From assembly GCF_052118925.1 (NCBI RefSeq), contig NZ_JBQKGG010000002.1, positions 186,001-250,000 of the forward strand: 64,000 nt of DNA, in the 5' to 3' direction. The first letter of the stretch is position 1. The number at the start of each line of letters is the position of its first letter. This document shows, piece by piece, positions 1-8,245 of this stretch. Made by a program: the position numbers and the translations under genes. A model generated the notes under the pieces. The model was not told the origin of the DNA and made no database searches. It was given only the letters and a program-made list of their open reading frames with translations. The stretch comes from Lientehia sp934351765 (GTDB lineage: Bacteria; Bacillota; Clostridia; Lachnospirales; Lachnospiraceae).

Positions 1-349
1 GGCTAACCCGCAGCGGACTTCCCGAATCTCGCAGATAGCGGCGGATCTCCCCGATGATCATGGGAACCGCATAGGTGGAAAACTTTACCATCATATCCGG
101 ATTGAAATTATCGATGGCCTTCATAAGCCCGATGCACCCAATCTGAAACAAATCGTCAATATTTTCCTGATTCCCGGAAAACCGCTGGATTACACTGAGC
201 ACCAGTCGAAGATTTCCTTTGATATAGCGTTCTCTCGCCTCCGGATCTCCCTCCCGGATTTTCTGAAACAGTACCGTCTTTTCCTCCTCTTTCAGGAGTG
301 GAAGCTTTGAAGTATTTACTCCGCAGATCTCCACCTTGTAAACAGCCAT
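1..349 (-). CDS. sigG: RNA polymerase sporulation sigma factor SigG (partial, 3' end outside window)
   Basis: The first 116 codons of a sigma-70 family protein are present and the frame runs off the left edge. The start at 349 is preceded by GGAGG at 7 nt. The N-terminus (MAVYKVEICGVNT) is the SigG-specific sequence that contacts anti-sigma SpoIIAB, and region 2 follows with NLRLVL, DLFQIGCIGL and KFSTYAVPMI motifs. SigG directs late forespore transcription. Its position downstream of spoIIGA-sigE on the same strand matches the conserved spoIIG-sigG order of endospore formers. Confidence 0.93.
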   Translation of the reverse strand, partial: MAVYKVEICGVNTSKLPLLKEEEKTVLFQKIREGDPEARERYIKGNLRLVLSVIQRFSGNQENIDDLFQIGCIGLMKAIDNFNPDMMVKFSTYAVPMIIGEIRRYLRDSGSPLRVS

Positions 350-525
350 ACCCGTACCTCCGCGTCATCATTCTGTCGGTTTCATACGCCGGTCTCCGAT
401 TTCGGCCAGGTTCCAAGCCTGGTACGATCAATCGTTCCCAAACCGTTGTATCTTATTTGAATCATGCACGTTTTTTTCGGGATTTATGCAGTTGGAGGAA
501 TTTTCCTGTCTGACAGCGCAGGCAT

Positions 526-574
526 AAAAAGAACAGCCAAAAGGATTCCTTTTTATCCTTTCAGCTGCTCTTCT
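526..574 (-). terminator. Intrinsic terminator after the lipoprotein gene
   Basis: On the minus strand a long imperfect stem (AGAGCAGC..AAAGGAT paired with ATCCTTTTGGCTGTTCT) ends in TTTTTAT. It lies about 30 nt past the stop of the lipoprotein gene and separates it from sigG. Confidence 0.75.
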
Positions 575-606
575 GTTTTTCTTGTTTTCCGAATAATGAT
601 CCGAGC

Positions 607-1302
607 TTACCGTGACATATTGACTACCTTATCGTCAAGTGCCTCCATTCGCTCATCACTGATTACATACACATTATTTTCTTTGTCATAATCCAGAACC
701 ACATCTACATTGATTTTGCTTCCCCTGGTCATAGCAGAAGTCTTTCCTTCCAGCGCTGAGATCACTGCCTCGCCGTAAGCTTCCTCGTATTCCTGCTCAC
801 TCAGATCATCCAGTTCTCCGTTTTTTGCCCGGTTATTAAAATCATCTACCGCCGACTGAAAATCCGTCTGCAGGGTTCCGAAAAAGAGAACCGGTTCGAT
901 CTCCATGGTAACGGTATACGTATCACCATCCCGAAGCACATCTACCGCCTGATAGCTTGCCTGCCCGTAAACAGTCTTCGCCATAGTAGAAATCCGTTCC
1001 GTCAGACCGGCACTGATCATATCCATCTTGATGGAAAGCGCATCGCCGATTTCCTGAGTAAAATCCTGAACATTTAACTCATAGATCTTCTGGGCTTCTT
1101 CTTCTGTTGCTCCGGTGATCTCCATATATTTATCGTAGGATCCAAGATAATTCGCGTCCATGATACCGGTCACATATTCTTTATAGGCTTCCTTTCCGCT
1201 GGAAGATCCGCCGCTTCCGGAGCCACAGGCTGCAAGTCCCACAATCATTCCGGCAGCCAGTACCACTGCTGCCGCCCGTTTCAGTATCGCAGGTGTTTTC
1301 AT
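607..1302 (-). CDS. Putative lipoprotein of unknown function
   Basis: 231 residues. I use the internal ATG at 1302 because AGGAGG lies 8 nt upstream; the longer frame to 1383 overlaps a promoter. A lysine-rich start, hydrophobic core and lipobox (VGLAAC, Cys at about residue 26) predict lipidation and export, followed by a Ser/Gly linker. The mature part is acidic and mixed alpha/beta with no motif I can name; it vaguely resembles the DUF5105-like lipoproteins of Firmicutes, which is only an impression. It has its own promoter overlapping the sigE stop and its own terminator, so it is probably monocistronic between sigE and sigG. Confidence 0.8.
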   Translation of the reverse strand: MKTPAILKRAAAVVLAAGMIVGLAACGSGSGGSSSGKEAYKEYVTGIMDANYLGSYDKYMEITGATEEEAQKIYELNVQDFTQEIGDALSIKMDMISAGLTERISTMAKTVYGQASYQAVDVLRDGDTYTVTMEIEPVLFFGTLQTDFQSAVDDFNNRAKNGELDDLSEQEYEEAYGEAVISALEGKTSAMTRGSKINVDVVLDYDKENNVYVISDERMEALDDKVVNMSR

Positions 1303-1354
1303 CTTAAACTGTTCCTCCTGATCTTTTCTCTTTGATTCGCAAAATTTACCCCAT

Positions 1355-1383
1355 ATTATAGCACAACTATTGAAATTGTACAA
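1355..1383 (-). promoter_or_regulatory. Sigma-A-type promoter for the lipoprotein gene
   Basis: TTGTAC-17 bp-TATAAT on the minus strand, placed across the sigE stop codon and about 50 nt upstream of the lipoprotein start. Confidence 0.7.
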
Positions 1384-2107
1384 TTTCTTTTTTTAACTGA
1401 TGAATGATCTTCTTTTCCAGCCTGGAAATATAGGATTGGGAAATCCCCATAAGATCTGCTACCTCCTTCTGCGTCATCTCATTTCCATCGGTTCGTCCCA
1501 GCCCGTAGCGCAGTGCCACGATCCTTTGTTCCCGTCTCGACAGTTTTGCGATAGCAAGGCGGAGCAGCGATTTTTCCACTTCATCTTCAATCCCGCGGGA
1601 GATCACATCCTCTTCCGTTCCAAGAATATCAGACAGCAAAAGCTCATTTCCGTCCCAGTCCACATTAAGCGGCTCATCAATGGACACCTCCAGTCTGGTC
1701 TTGCTGTTCCGCCGCAGATACATTAAGATCTCATTTTCAATGCAACGGGAGGCATAGGTTGCAAGCTTGATATTCTTCCCGCTGTTAAAGGTATTGATGG
1801 CCTTAATCAGACCGATGGTTCCGATGGAAATCAGATCCTCCACACCAACTCCCGTATTATCAAACCGTTTTGCAATATAAACCACCAGCCGCAGGTTATG
1901 TTCGATCAGTGCCGCCTTTGCCTCTTTCTCCTCCGCCGTTCCCAGCCGGGCGATCATCTGCGCTTCCTCCTCCGAAGCCAGCGGTGCCGGAAGCACCTCG
2001 CTCCCTCCGATATAATGTACCTCATTTTTTCGGGCAAACAGAATACTCCTCATGCTGGAAATAATTTTTAACTGAAATCTGCTTGGAACTGCAACCCTGA
2101 TGACCAT
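1367..2107 (-). CDS. sigE: RNA polymerase sporulation sigma factor SigE (pro-sigma-E)
   Basis: 246 residues. The start at 2107 is fixed by GAGGAGG 7 nt upstream, inside the end of spoIIGA. A basic, amphipathic pro-sequence of about 31 residues precedes EVHYIGGSE, equivalent to the SpoIIGA cleavage site of B. subtilis pro-sigma-E (there Tyr-Tyr; here His-Tyr). Region 2 (NLRLVVYIAKRF, DLISIGTIGLIKA, ATYASRCIENEILMYLRR) and region 4 with a C-terminal helix-turn-helix (MTQKEVADLMGISQSYISR) are complete. SigE drives early mother-cell transcription after processing by SpoIIGA. It overlaps spoIIGA by 86 nt, suggesting tight translational coupling. Confidence 0.96.
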   Translation of the reverse strand: MVIRVAVPSRFQLKIISSMRSILFARKNEVHYIGGSEVLPAPLASEEEAQMIARLGTAEEKEAKAALIEHNLRLVVYIAKRFDNTGVGVEDLISIGTIGLIKAINTFNSGKNIKLATYASRCIENEILMYLRRNSKTRLEVSIDEPLNVDWDGNELLLSDILGTEEDVISRGIEDEVEKSLLRLAIAKLSRREQRIVALRYGLGRTDGNEMTQKEVADLMGISQSYISRLEKKIIHQLKKEIVQFQ

Positions 2108-2972
2108 GTTTCTTCCTCCTCTTTCCTTTCCATGCTGCCATTTCGCTAAAACTGCCCGGCAGGATCAGCTGAAAGCTGCCATCCGATGTCAGTGCTCCCT
2201 CTTTTAATCCGATCAGCACCGGCCCCGGCTTTCTGCCAAGTACCGTCCCCTCCTCTGTAAGAAACACCAGCTGATCTGCAATCCGTCCCTCCAGAAGCCC
2301 GTTCCCCCCAACAGTCCGATAAGGGATCATCAGAACACCGTCCGATTCGGAAAACAACGAAATGAATGCCTCCCGTTCCCCTACAGACACTGCCAGCCCC
2401 GTCGCCGGGTCCGTCAAAAGATTTCCGGTATCCCAAAGTGCCCGAACCGTAACTTCCCGTTCTTTCCTCTGTACCCGTACCAGAACCAGCTTCTGCGTTT
2501 CCTCTCTCTGTGCAAGAAAAAAAGAAATTGCCGATTTTCCAAGAAGGACCGCAAAAGCCGTCAGAGCACCAAACAAAAGCAGATCCGCCGCCCCGTCCGT
2601 TTCATGAAAAAATCGTTCTGCCATATATCCGATCCCGGTGTGAAACCGTACCAGCGTGAAAGCTCCGCCTAAAAAGATCGATGACAGAAACAGGCTTATC
2701 ACGGCTCTTGCAAGGAATCGTCTGCTCCTTTGTCCAAAGGCGATCCTGCACAGCAGCGGGCCTGCGATTCCCACGGTAAGGAGGACTCGCCATACTCCGG
2801 AAAGCTCCAAAAACGGGATCACACTACTCCAGATTCCTCCGAAGCACGCTGCCAGAAGTAATCGGTGCCTCGCCACCGTTACTCCCATGATCCATGCCGT
2901 CAGAATCAGAAGTCCAAGATCTGCCCAGGCGTTTACCGCAAACAACACATCTATGTATAATTTAATTTTCAC
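2022..2972 (-). CDS. spoIIGA: Sporulation sigma-E factor processing peptidase SpoIIGA
   Basis: 316 residues, close to the 309 of B. subtilis. The N-terminal half has about five membrane helices starting MKIKLYIDVLF; the soluble C-terminal half carries an aspartyl-protease-like LWDTGNLLTDP motif (the catalytic Asp region) and a second strand block LMIPYRTVG. It cleaves the pro-sequence of sigma-E at the forespore-facing septum. The start is a GTG at 2972 with no good ribosome site; a TATAAT lies only 7 nt upstream. The last 28 or so codons overlap sigE and have an unusual basic, Cys-containing tail. Confidence 0.93.
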   Translation of the reverse strand: MKIKLYIDVLFAVNAWADLGLLILTAWIMGVTVARHRLLLAACFGGIWSSVIPFLELSGVWRVLLTVGIAGPLLCRIAFGQRSRRFLARAVISLFLSSIFLGGAFTLVRFHTGIGYMAERFFHETDGAADLLLFGALTAFAVLLGKSAISFFLAQREETQKLVLVRVQRKEREVTVRALWDTGNLLTDPATGLAVSVGEREAFISLFSESDGVLMIPYRTVGGNGLLEGRIADQLVFLTEEGTVLGRKPGPVLIGLKEGALTSDGSFQLILPGSFSEMAAWKGKRRKKHGHQGCSSKQISVKNYFQHEEYSVCPKK

Positions 2973-3149
2973 GGACTTATTATAAAAAATCCTCTCTGCA
3001 GAATCTGCCGAAAGGACAGGGCTGTTATAGACTTTTCATTGACCGATTCAGCCGTAAACAGGCAGGATTTTTCATTTCCATGGAAGATCAGACAGAAAAA
3101 GACCAGAAAAAAGAAAAATGGTGGGATTTTCGACATGAAATAAAGAAAT

Positions 3150-3380
3150 AGAAAGGTTAAGCTGTGCTGTGGCGGCGACTCTGAATCATTCACAGCCCGC
3201 TCAAATTCAAAAAGATCCGGCTTCAGGCAAGTAAACTTGCCATAGATCATCCGTTATATCGAACACATAGTGTCCTGGCTTCGCCAGTCCACACGCGGGC
3301 AGCACTCTGTGCGCTTTCCTCCGGGCTCGAAAACACCTCGCCTCGGAGTCAATGCGTCGTAAAATGCCCGCACAGAAAAC
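3150..3380 (-). ncRNA. Candidate structured non-coding RNA or repeat between ftsZ and spoIIGA
   Basis: The 495-bp gap between ftsZ and spoIIGA has no convincing gene. Its minus strand folds into consecutive stems: GCGGGCA/TGCCCGC (3364-3370 with 3295-3301) enclosing CTCCG..CGGAG and GCAC..GTGC; then GTGT-CTGGC-GAA-GCCAG-ACAC; GGCAAG-TTTA-CTTGCC; and GCTGTG..CACAGC. A 93-codon frame across it (2969-3250) has low-complexity Phe-rich sequence and I judge it spurious. I have the impression of having seen similar intergenic sequence in other Lachnospiraceae, but cannot name a family. It could also be a dispersed repeat or a long 5' leader of spoIIGA. Confidence 0.35.
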
Positions 3381-3430
3381 GAAAAGGCATACTCTTCGAC
3401 AAATAAATTTGTCTCTGAGGATGCCTTTTC
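3381..3430 (-). terminator. Intrinsic terminator of ftsZ
   Basis: Stem GAAAAGGCAT/ATGCCTTTTC with an inner GACAAAT-AA-ATTTGTC hairpin, followed by TTTTCGTTTTC on the minus strand, 38 nt past the ftsZ stop. One inner arm also resembles a Spo0A box (TTTGTCGAAG, 3394-3403), probably by chance. Confidence 0.8.
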
Positions 3431-3467
3431 ATTTTCTATGCGTTCGCTTTACTCAAAGCTTTCGCGT

Positions 3468-4691
3468 TCAGTTTCGTCTTGTGAGGAAATCAGGGATTTT
3501 AATTTCTTTGTTTTCAGGTGTTTTATAGGTTGCTCCGCCGTTGAAGGTGGGAGCGGATACCGGACGGGTGGGTGTTACAACCCGGCGTTCCGGTGCTGCG
3601 CTCTGGGCAGGAGCTGTCTGTCTTACCTGCTGTGCTGCACTCTGAGGAGCTGCCTGTGCATTCGGACGGTATGACTGGTAGGAAGCGGTCTGCTGAGCAG
3701 GAGCAGGCTGTGCTGCTGCCTTAGGCGCTTCTGCTGCACCATAAGTTTCCAGTCCGGTTGCGATAACGGTAATGCTTGCTTCGTCCTGTGCGGTATCATC
3801 ATACTGTGCACCGAAGATAATATTGGCTTCATCTCCTGCAAGCTCCTGAACATAGCTGGCAGCCTCGTTTGCCTCGATCAGGCCAACATCACCGGAGATG
3901 TTGATAATCACGTGGGAAGCACCCTCAATGGTTGTCTCAAGCAGAGGGCTGGAAACAGCTTCCTTAACTGCCTCGATGGCCTTATCATCGCCCTTTGCAC
4001 GGCCAATACCGATATGGGCAATCCCCTTATCGATCATGGCAGTCTGGACATCAGCAAAGTCAAGGTTGATCAGAGCCGGTACATTGATCAGGTCGGTAAT
4101 TCCCTGAACTGCCTGCTGAAGGACCTCATCTGCGCGCTTCAGTGCTTCAGGCATAGTAGTACGGCGGTCAACGATCTCCAAAAGCTTATCGTTGGGAATT
4201 ACGATCAGTGTATCTACATTCTCTTTCAGACGTTCGATTCCGGAAAGGGCATTGTTCATACGGACACGTCCCTCAAACTTAAAGGGCTTTGTCACAACAC
4301 CAACCGTTAAAATCCCCATTTCCTTTGCAAGACCGGCTACCACCGGTGCTGCACCGGTTCCGGTCCCGCCGCCCATACCACAGGTAACAAATACCATATC
4401 TGCACCCTTGATGGCTGCGGTAATATCCTCAGCGGTCTCTTCCGCTGCCTTCTGTCCTACCTCCGGCTTTGCTCCGGCACCGAGGCCCTTGGTCAGCTTC
4501 TCGCCGATCTGAATCGCTGTGGGAGCCTTGCAGAGCTGAAGCGCCTGCTTATCGGTATTGATCCCGATGAACTCCACACCGCCGATATTTTCATCAATCA
4601 TACGATTAACAGCGTTATTGCCGGCACCGCCGACACCGATTACAATAATCTTCGCTGAACTTTCCGATTCGTTCATTTTAATTTCTAACAA
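3468..4691 (-). CDS. ftsZ: Cell division protein FtsZ
   Basis: 407 residues. The TTG at 4691 is used because AGGGAGG is 8 nt upstream; the ATG at 4676 would be too far from any ribosome site. The GTP-binding tubulin signature GGGTGTGAAP, the N-terminal VIGVGGAGNNAVNR loop and the T7 synergy loop region (NLDFADVQTAM) are intact. An Ala/Gln/Pro-rich linker of about 75 residues precedes the conserved C-terminal peptide KEIKIPDFLTRR, which binds membrane tethers and regulators. It forms the Z ring. It has its own promoter (4759-4787) and terminator. ftsA, its usual upstream partner, is absent here. Confidence 0.98.
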   Translation of the reverse strand: MLEIKMNESESSAKIIVIGVGGAGNNAVNRMIDENIGGVEFIGINTDKQALQLCKAPTAIQIGEKLTKGLGAGAKPEVGQKAAEETAEDITAAIKGADMVFVTCGMGGGTGTGAAPVVAGLAKEMGILTVGVVTKPFKFEGRVRMNNALSGIERLKENVDTLIVIPNDKLLEIVDRRTTMPEALKRADEVLQQAVQGITDLINVPALINLDFADVQTAMIDKGIAHIGIGRAKGDDKAIEAVKEAVSSPLLETTIEGASHVIINISGDVGLIEANEAASYVQELAGDEANIIFGAQYDDTAQDEASITVIATGLETYGAAEAPKAAAQPAPAQQTASYQSYRPNAQAAPQSAAQQVRQTAPAQSAAPERRVVTPTRPVSAPTFNGGATYKTPENKEIKIPDFLTRRN

Positions 4692-4758
4692 AATATATTC
4701 CTCCCTTGAATGTCGCTCACAAGGCGGTTTTCCGCCGTTTCCGGCCTGCCGCCTTTAT

Positions 4759-4787
4759 AGCATAAGTCATTTTTCTGAAATAATCAA
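4759..4787 (-). promoter_or_regulatory. Promoter for ftsZ
   Basis: TTGATT-17 bp-TATGCT on the minus strand, about 70 nt upstream of the ftsZ start, in the gap after divIB. Confidence 0.6.
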
Positions 4788-4816
4788 CTATTAGTTTCAT
4801 AAAAATCTATTATTTT

Positions 4817-5704
4817 TTACGAAGCTTTTTCGATAAACGGATACGACGGATTCTTCGCATCGGGGCTGTAGCCGTCCAGATAAACCGTACCAGAGCGCCC
4901 CTCCAGCTTCGGAAGCATGTCCCCGAACTCCGAAACCTTTTCCGCCAGATACTGGCTGGTTCCCAGAACCGCCTCGATCCCGCCGGAGTAAAGCGTGATG
5001 GTTCCGTCAGACGCAAAATTCACCTTGTCCACGCTGATCCCCTTTCCCGAAAGCAACTGGGATAAATTCAAGATCACCCGGAATACACTGTCATCATCTA
5101 CCGTCAGCTTTTCATACAGAATTACATTATGAAACTGAAGTCCGGTGATCAGCGGCACAGACAGATCCCGCTGTCCGGAGCTCTCTACAATAATCCCGTC
5201 CTTATCGAAATACAGATACGAACCCATATATTCCAGACAGCCTGCCAGGCTCTTTTCATAAACGGTGATCCTGGCCGAATGGAGTCCGGTGATCTGTACC
5301 TGGTATTTTTCCACAAAAGGAATATCCTGCTTTGTTCCGAATTTTTCATTCCAGAACGTATACAGCGTATTCCGTTCTTTGTCTGTGGGAAAAATCCGGC
5401 TGATCAGCTCCTCGTCCGTGTAACGGGTACTGCCCGTCACCTCAATATCCGTAATTCTGATTGTCAGCGCAAAAAATACCATAATGCCAAGAAGCAGAGC
5501 CAGAATCCCGGAAAGGATCCACCGGGCATGCCTGCGTTTTTTCTTTTTCCGCGGCCGGTTCTGTCCCGTCCCGCGAAAGGACCGCTCTTCCTCCCGGTAT
5601 CCCTCTTCCTTCTCATACGGATCGTCCTCGATCCATTCCGTTCTTCTCCAGGTTCCCTCTTCGTCCTGTCGGATTCTCCATCTCATTCGTTCCATGGCAC
5701 TCAC
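4817..5704 (-). CDS. divIB: Cell division protein FtsQ/DivIB
   Basis: 295 residues with the FtsQ/DivIB plan: a charged cytoplasmic N-terminus (about 60 residues, ending in the basic run RPRKKKKRR), one membrane helix (about 62-83), a POTRA domain beginning ITDIEVTGSTRYTDEEL, then the beta domain. It links the early divisome to FtsL/FtsB and the septal PBP. The GTG at 5704 overlaps the ftsW stop (GTGA); the ATG at 5695 is an alternative. It is the last gene of the mraY-murD-ftsW-divIB transcript; murG and murB, often found between ftsW and divIB, are missing. Confidence 0.9.
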   Translation of the reverse strand: MSAMERMRWRIRQDEEGTWRRTEWIEDDPYEKEEGYREEERSFRGTGQNRPRKKKKRRHARWILSGILALLLGIMVFFALTIRITDIEVTGSTRYTDEELISRIFPTDKERNTLYTFWNEKFGTKQDIPFVEKYQVQITGLHSARITVYEKSLAGCLEYMGSYLYFDKDGIIVESSGQRDLSVPLITGLQFHNVILYEKLTVDDDSVFRVILNLSQLLSGKGISVDKVNFASDGTITLYSGGIEAVLGTSQYLAEKVSEFGDMLPKLEGRSGTVYLDGYSPDAKNPSYPFIEKAS

Positions 5705-6855
5705 CGTTTAAACCGAATGGCATTGGAGACACTGAGAGCAGCTCCCATCTCCATCATCAGGAACACTACCGAGGTTCCTCCGTAGCTGATAAACGGAAGC
5801 GTGATCCCGGTATTGGGAATGGTATTTGTTACCACCGCAATATTCAAAATCACCTGAAGAGCGATATGAGCCATGACACCAACCACTAGGAGGGCTCCAA
5901 ACAGATCCGGTGCATTGTTTGCTATGACCACAAACCGCCAGATCATAAACAGAAACAGAAGGATCACACAGACAGCCCCAAATAATCCCAGTTCCTCACA
6001 GATGATGGAAAAGATCATATCGTTCTGCGCCTCCGGCACAAATCCCAGCTTCTGCATGCTAGCGCCCAGCCCTTTTCCGAAGATTCCGCCGGAGCCTATG
6101 GCATATAATCCCTGAAGCACCTGATGACCGCCCTCCAGCGCATAAGCGGAAGGATTTTTCCATACCAGGATTCGTTCCAGCTGATAATCATGCATAATTC
6201 CATGCTCGATCAGTACATCAACAAATACCCTCGCCAGAATGATCAGTCCGATTACGGCTGCCGCAGCCAGGAAAAACCGAAGCTTTTTCCGGCTTGCCAC
6301 AAACAGCATGACAAACACAATACCTGTCAAAATAATACCGGAGCTTAAATTATTCATGGTAACCAGAAGGATCGACGGAGCCTGAACTGCAACGATCAGG
6401 ATCATAGTCCTCCACAGATCGATCTTTTTGGAAAACCGGTTGATCAGGGACGATGTAGATAAAATCAGTGCTACCTTAACCGCCTCCGCCGCCTGGAACA
6501 AAGAGGTGCTTCCGAATCCAAACCACCGTTTTTTTCCGTTATAGGCAATTCCGAGAGGGGTAAAATTTACTGCGATCATCAGAACAATCGCCAGAGCATA
6601 TGCTAACACCGCCAGCTTCCCAAACCGGTGATAATCGATCTTGGAAACAGCAAACATCACAAGAAATCCGATGATCAGGGCGAATCCCTGTTTCTTTAAA
6701 TAAAACAGGGAATCGCCTGTTTTTAACTGCGCCGCATAGGAGCTGGAGCTGTATACCATGATGAGTCCGAAGCAGCACAAGAAAATGATCACCGCCAGAA
6801 GACTGTAATCATAATAGCGCTCCCGCTTTTCTTTTCTCTGTTTCCTGTCTGCCAT
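5701..6855 (-). CDS. ftsW: SEDS peptidoglycan glycosyltransferase FtsW/SpoVE
   Basis: 384 residues, about ten transmembrane segments, with the SEDS-family signatures (KKRWFGFGS, the NDMIFSIICEELG loop, and the C-terminal NTGITLPFISYGGTS). SEDS proteins polymerise lipid II with a partner class B PBP. Ribosome site GGAG at 7 nt. It lies directly downstream of murD. Whether it serves vegetative division (FtsW) or the spore cortex (SpoVE) cannot be decided from sequence; the dcw location fits either. Confidence 0.92.
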   Translation of the reverse strand: MADRKQRKEKRERYYDYSLLAVIIFLCCFGLIMVYSSSSYAAQLKTGDSLFYLKKQGFALIIGFLVMFAVSKIDYHRFGKLAVLAYALAIVLMIAVNFTPLGIAYNGKKRWFGFGSTSLFQAAEAVKVALILSTSSLINRFSKKIDLWRTMILIVAVQAPSILLVTMNNLSSGIILTGIVFVMLFVASRKKLRFFLAAAAVIGLIILARVFVDVLIEHGIMHDYQLERILVWKNPSAYALEGGHQVLQGLYAIGSGGIFGKGLGASMQKLGFVPEAQNDMIFSIICEELGLFGAVCVILLFLFMIWRFVVIANNAPDLFGALLVVGVMAHIALQVILNIAVVTNTIPNTGITLPFISYGGTSVVFLMMEMGAALSVSNAIRFKR

Positions 6856-6872
6856 AACCGTTCTCCAACTTT

Positions 6873-8225
6873 TTAGTTCCGTTTCCGTGCCAGCTCCTTA
6901 AAGATCCTGCCCCGTTCCTCATAATTCTTAAACATGCCCCAGCTTGCACATGCCGGAGAAAGAAGCACCGCATCACCGGGAACCGCCGCCTGCGCCGCCT
7001 GCGCCATGGCATCTTCCATGGAATCGGCAAAGCTTAAACAATCTCCGTATCCCAGGGTTCTTGCTTTCTCGGCAATCTTTTCCGCCGTCTGTCCGAGAAG
7101 GATCAGCTTCTTCATCTTTCCCCGACAGGCCTCCAGCCATTCGGTATAATCGGAGCCCTTGTCATAGCCGCCGGCGATTAAAACCGTGGGCCGCACCATA
7201 GCGCAGATTCCTTTAATGGCCGCATCAGGATTCGTTCCCTTGGAATCGTTGTAATACGCAACGCCGTCCCGCTCCACAACGAACTCGATCCGATGCTCTA
7301 CCGCGGTAAACTCCCGAAGTGTCTTCCGGATCACCTCCATGGGCACGCCCATGGCATCTGCAACCGCTGCCGCTGCCATGGCATTTTCATAATTGTGAAG
7401 TCCGAGGATCTGAAGCTCTCCGGTCTTTACAACCTCCTCCGGTTCTCCGTGAAGCTCGCTGATGATCTGATCGCCATTCAGCCAGATTCCACCGGGGACG
7501 CGCTCCCTGCTGCTGAAATACACAACCCTTGGGCGAAGTGATTTCCCGAATTCCCGAAGAAGCGGATCTTCATAATTGAGTACACAGGTGTCTTCCCCGG
7601 TCTGATTCTTTGTGATCAGCTCCTTGACCCGCACATATTCCTCCATAGAGCCATGACGGTCCAGATGATCCGGTGTCAGATTCAAAATAGCACTCACCTG
7701 CGGGTGGAACGTATCGATGGTTTCCAGCTGGAAGCTGGACACCTCTGCCACCGTCACTGATTCCCCAGTGGTCTCCAGTGCTTTTGCCGTATAAGCAGTT
7801 CCGATATTTCCCACCACAAAGCTGCTCTTGTAATAGTTTCCAAAAATCTTTCCGGTCAGCGCCGTAGTCGTTGTCTTTCCGTTTGTTCCGGTGATGGCTG
7901 CCAGCCGTCCCTTTGCATGACGGAACGCAGCCTCGATCTCGCTCCAGATGGGGATTCCGGCCGCCTGGATCTTCTTCACAAACGGCGCCCGAAGCGGAAT
8001 TCCGGGGCTGATAACACAAGCCTCCGTTTCCGAAAGAATCTCATCGGTCAGCTCTCCCAGTACGATTTCCGCACCTGGAAGCTGTTTTTCCAGGTTTTCT
8101 TTCGACAGCGTTTCATTTCCGTCATAAAGGATCACTCCTTTTCCGGTATCCAGAAGCATTTTTGCTGCTCCGACCCCACTGATTCCGCCGCCGGCAACCA
8201 GTATTTTCGTTCGTTCTTCGTTCAT
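6873..8225 (-). CDS. murD: UDP-N-acetylmuramoyl-L-alanine--D-glutamate ligase MurD
   Basis: 450 residues from the ATG at 8225 (MNEERTKILVAGGG); a longer frame to 8273 lacks family similarity. The UMP-binding Rossmann start, the ATP loop GTNGKTTTTAL, the middle-domain LNLTPDHLDRHGSMEEY and the ligase-domain YYNDSKGTNPDA motif are all present. It adds D-Glu to UDP-MurNAc-L-Ala in the cytoplasm. The length matches the family. Confidence 0.97.
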   Translation of the reverse strand: MNEERTKILVAGGGISGVGAAKMLLDTGKGVILYDGNETLSKENLEKQLPGAEIVLGELTDEILSETEACVISPGIPLRAPFVKKIQAAGIPIWSEIEAAFRHAKGRLAAITGTNGKTTTTALTGKIFGNYYKSSFVVGNIGTAYTAKALETTGESVTVAEVSSFQLETIDTFHPQVSAILNLTPDHLDRHGSMEEYVRVKELITKNQTGEDTCVLNYEDPLLREFGKSLRPRVVYFSSRERVPGGIWLNGDQIISELHGEPEEVVKTGELQILGLHNYENAMAAAAVADAMGVPMEVIRKTLREFTAVEHRIEFVVERDGVAYYNDSKGTNPDAAIKGICAMVRPTVLIAGGYDKGSDYTEWLEACRGKMKKLILLGQTAEKIAEKARTLGYGDCLSFADSMEDAMAQAAQAAVPGDAVLLSPACASWGMFKNYEERGRIFKELARKRN

Positions 8226-8245
8226 GATTTTGTCATTCCTTTCCC

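Noticed and set aside
2969..3250. 93-codon minus-strand frame before spoIIGA
   Set aside because: Phe-rich low-complexity translation, no ribosome site; the DNA is better explained by a series of hairpins.
3394..3403. Spo0A box (TTTGTCGAAG) upstream of the spoIIG operon
   Set aside because: It lies inside the stem-loop of the ftsZ terminator and more than 400 nt from spoIIGA, so it is more likely part of the hairpin.
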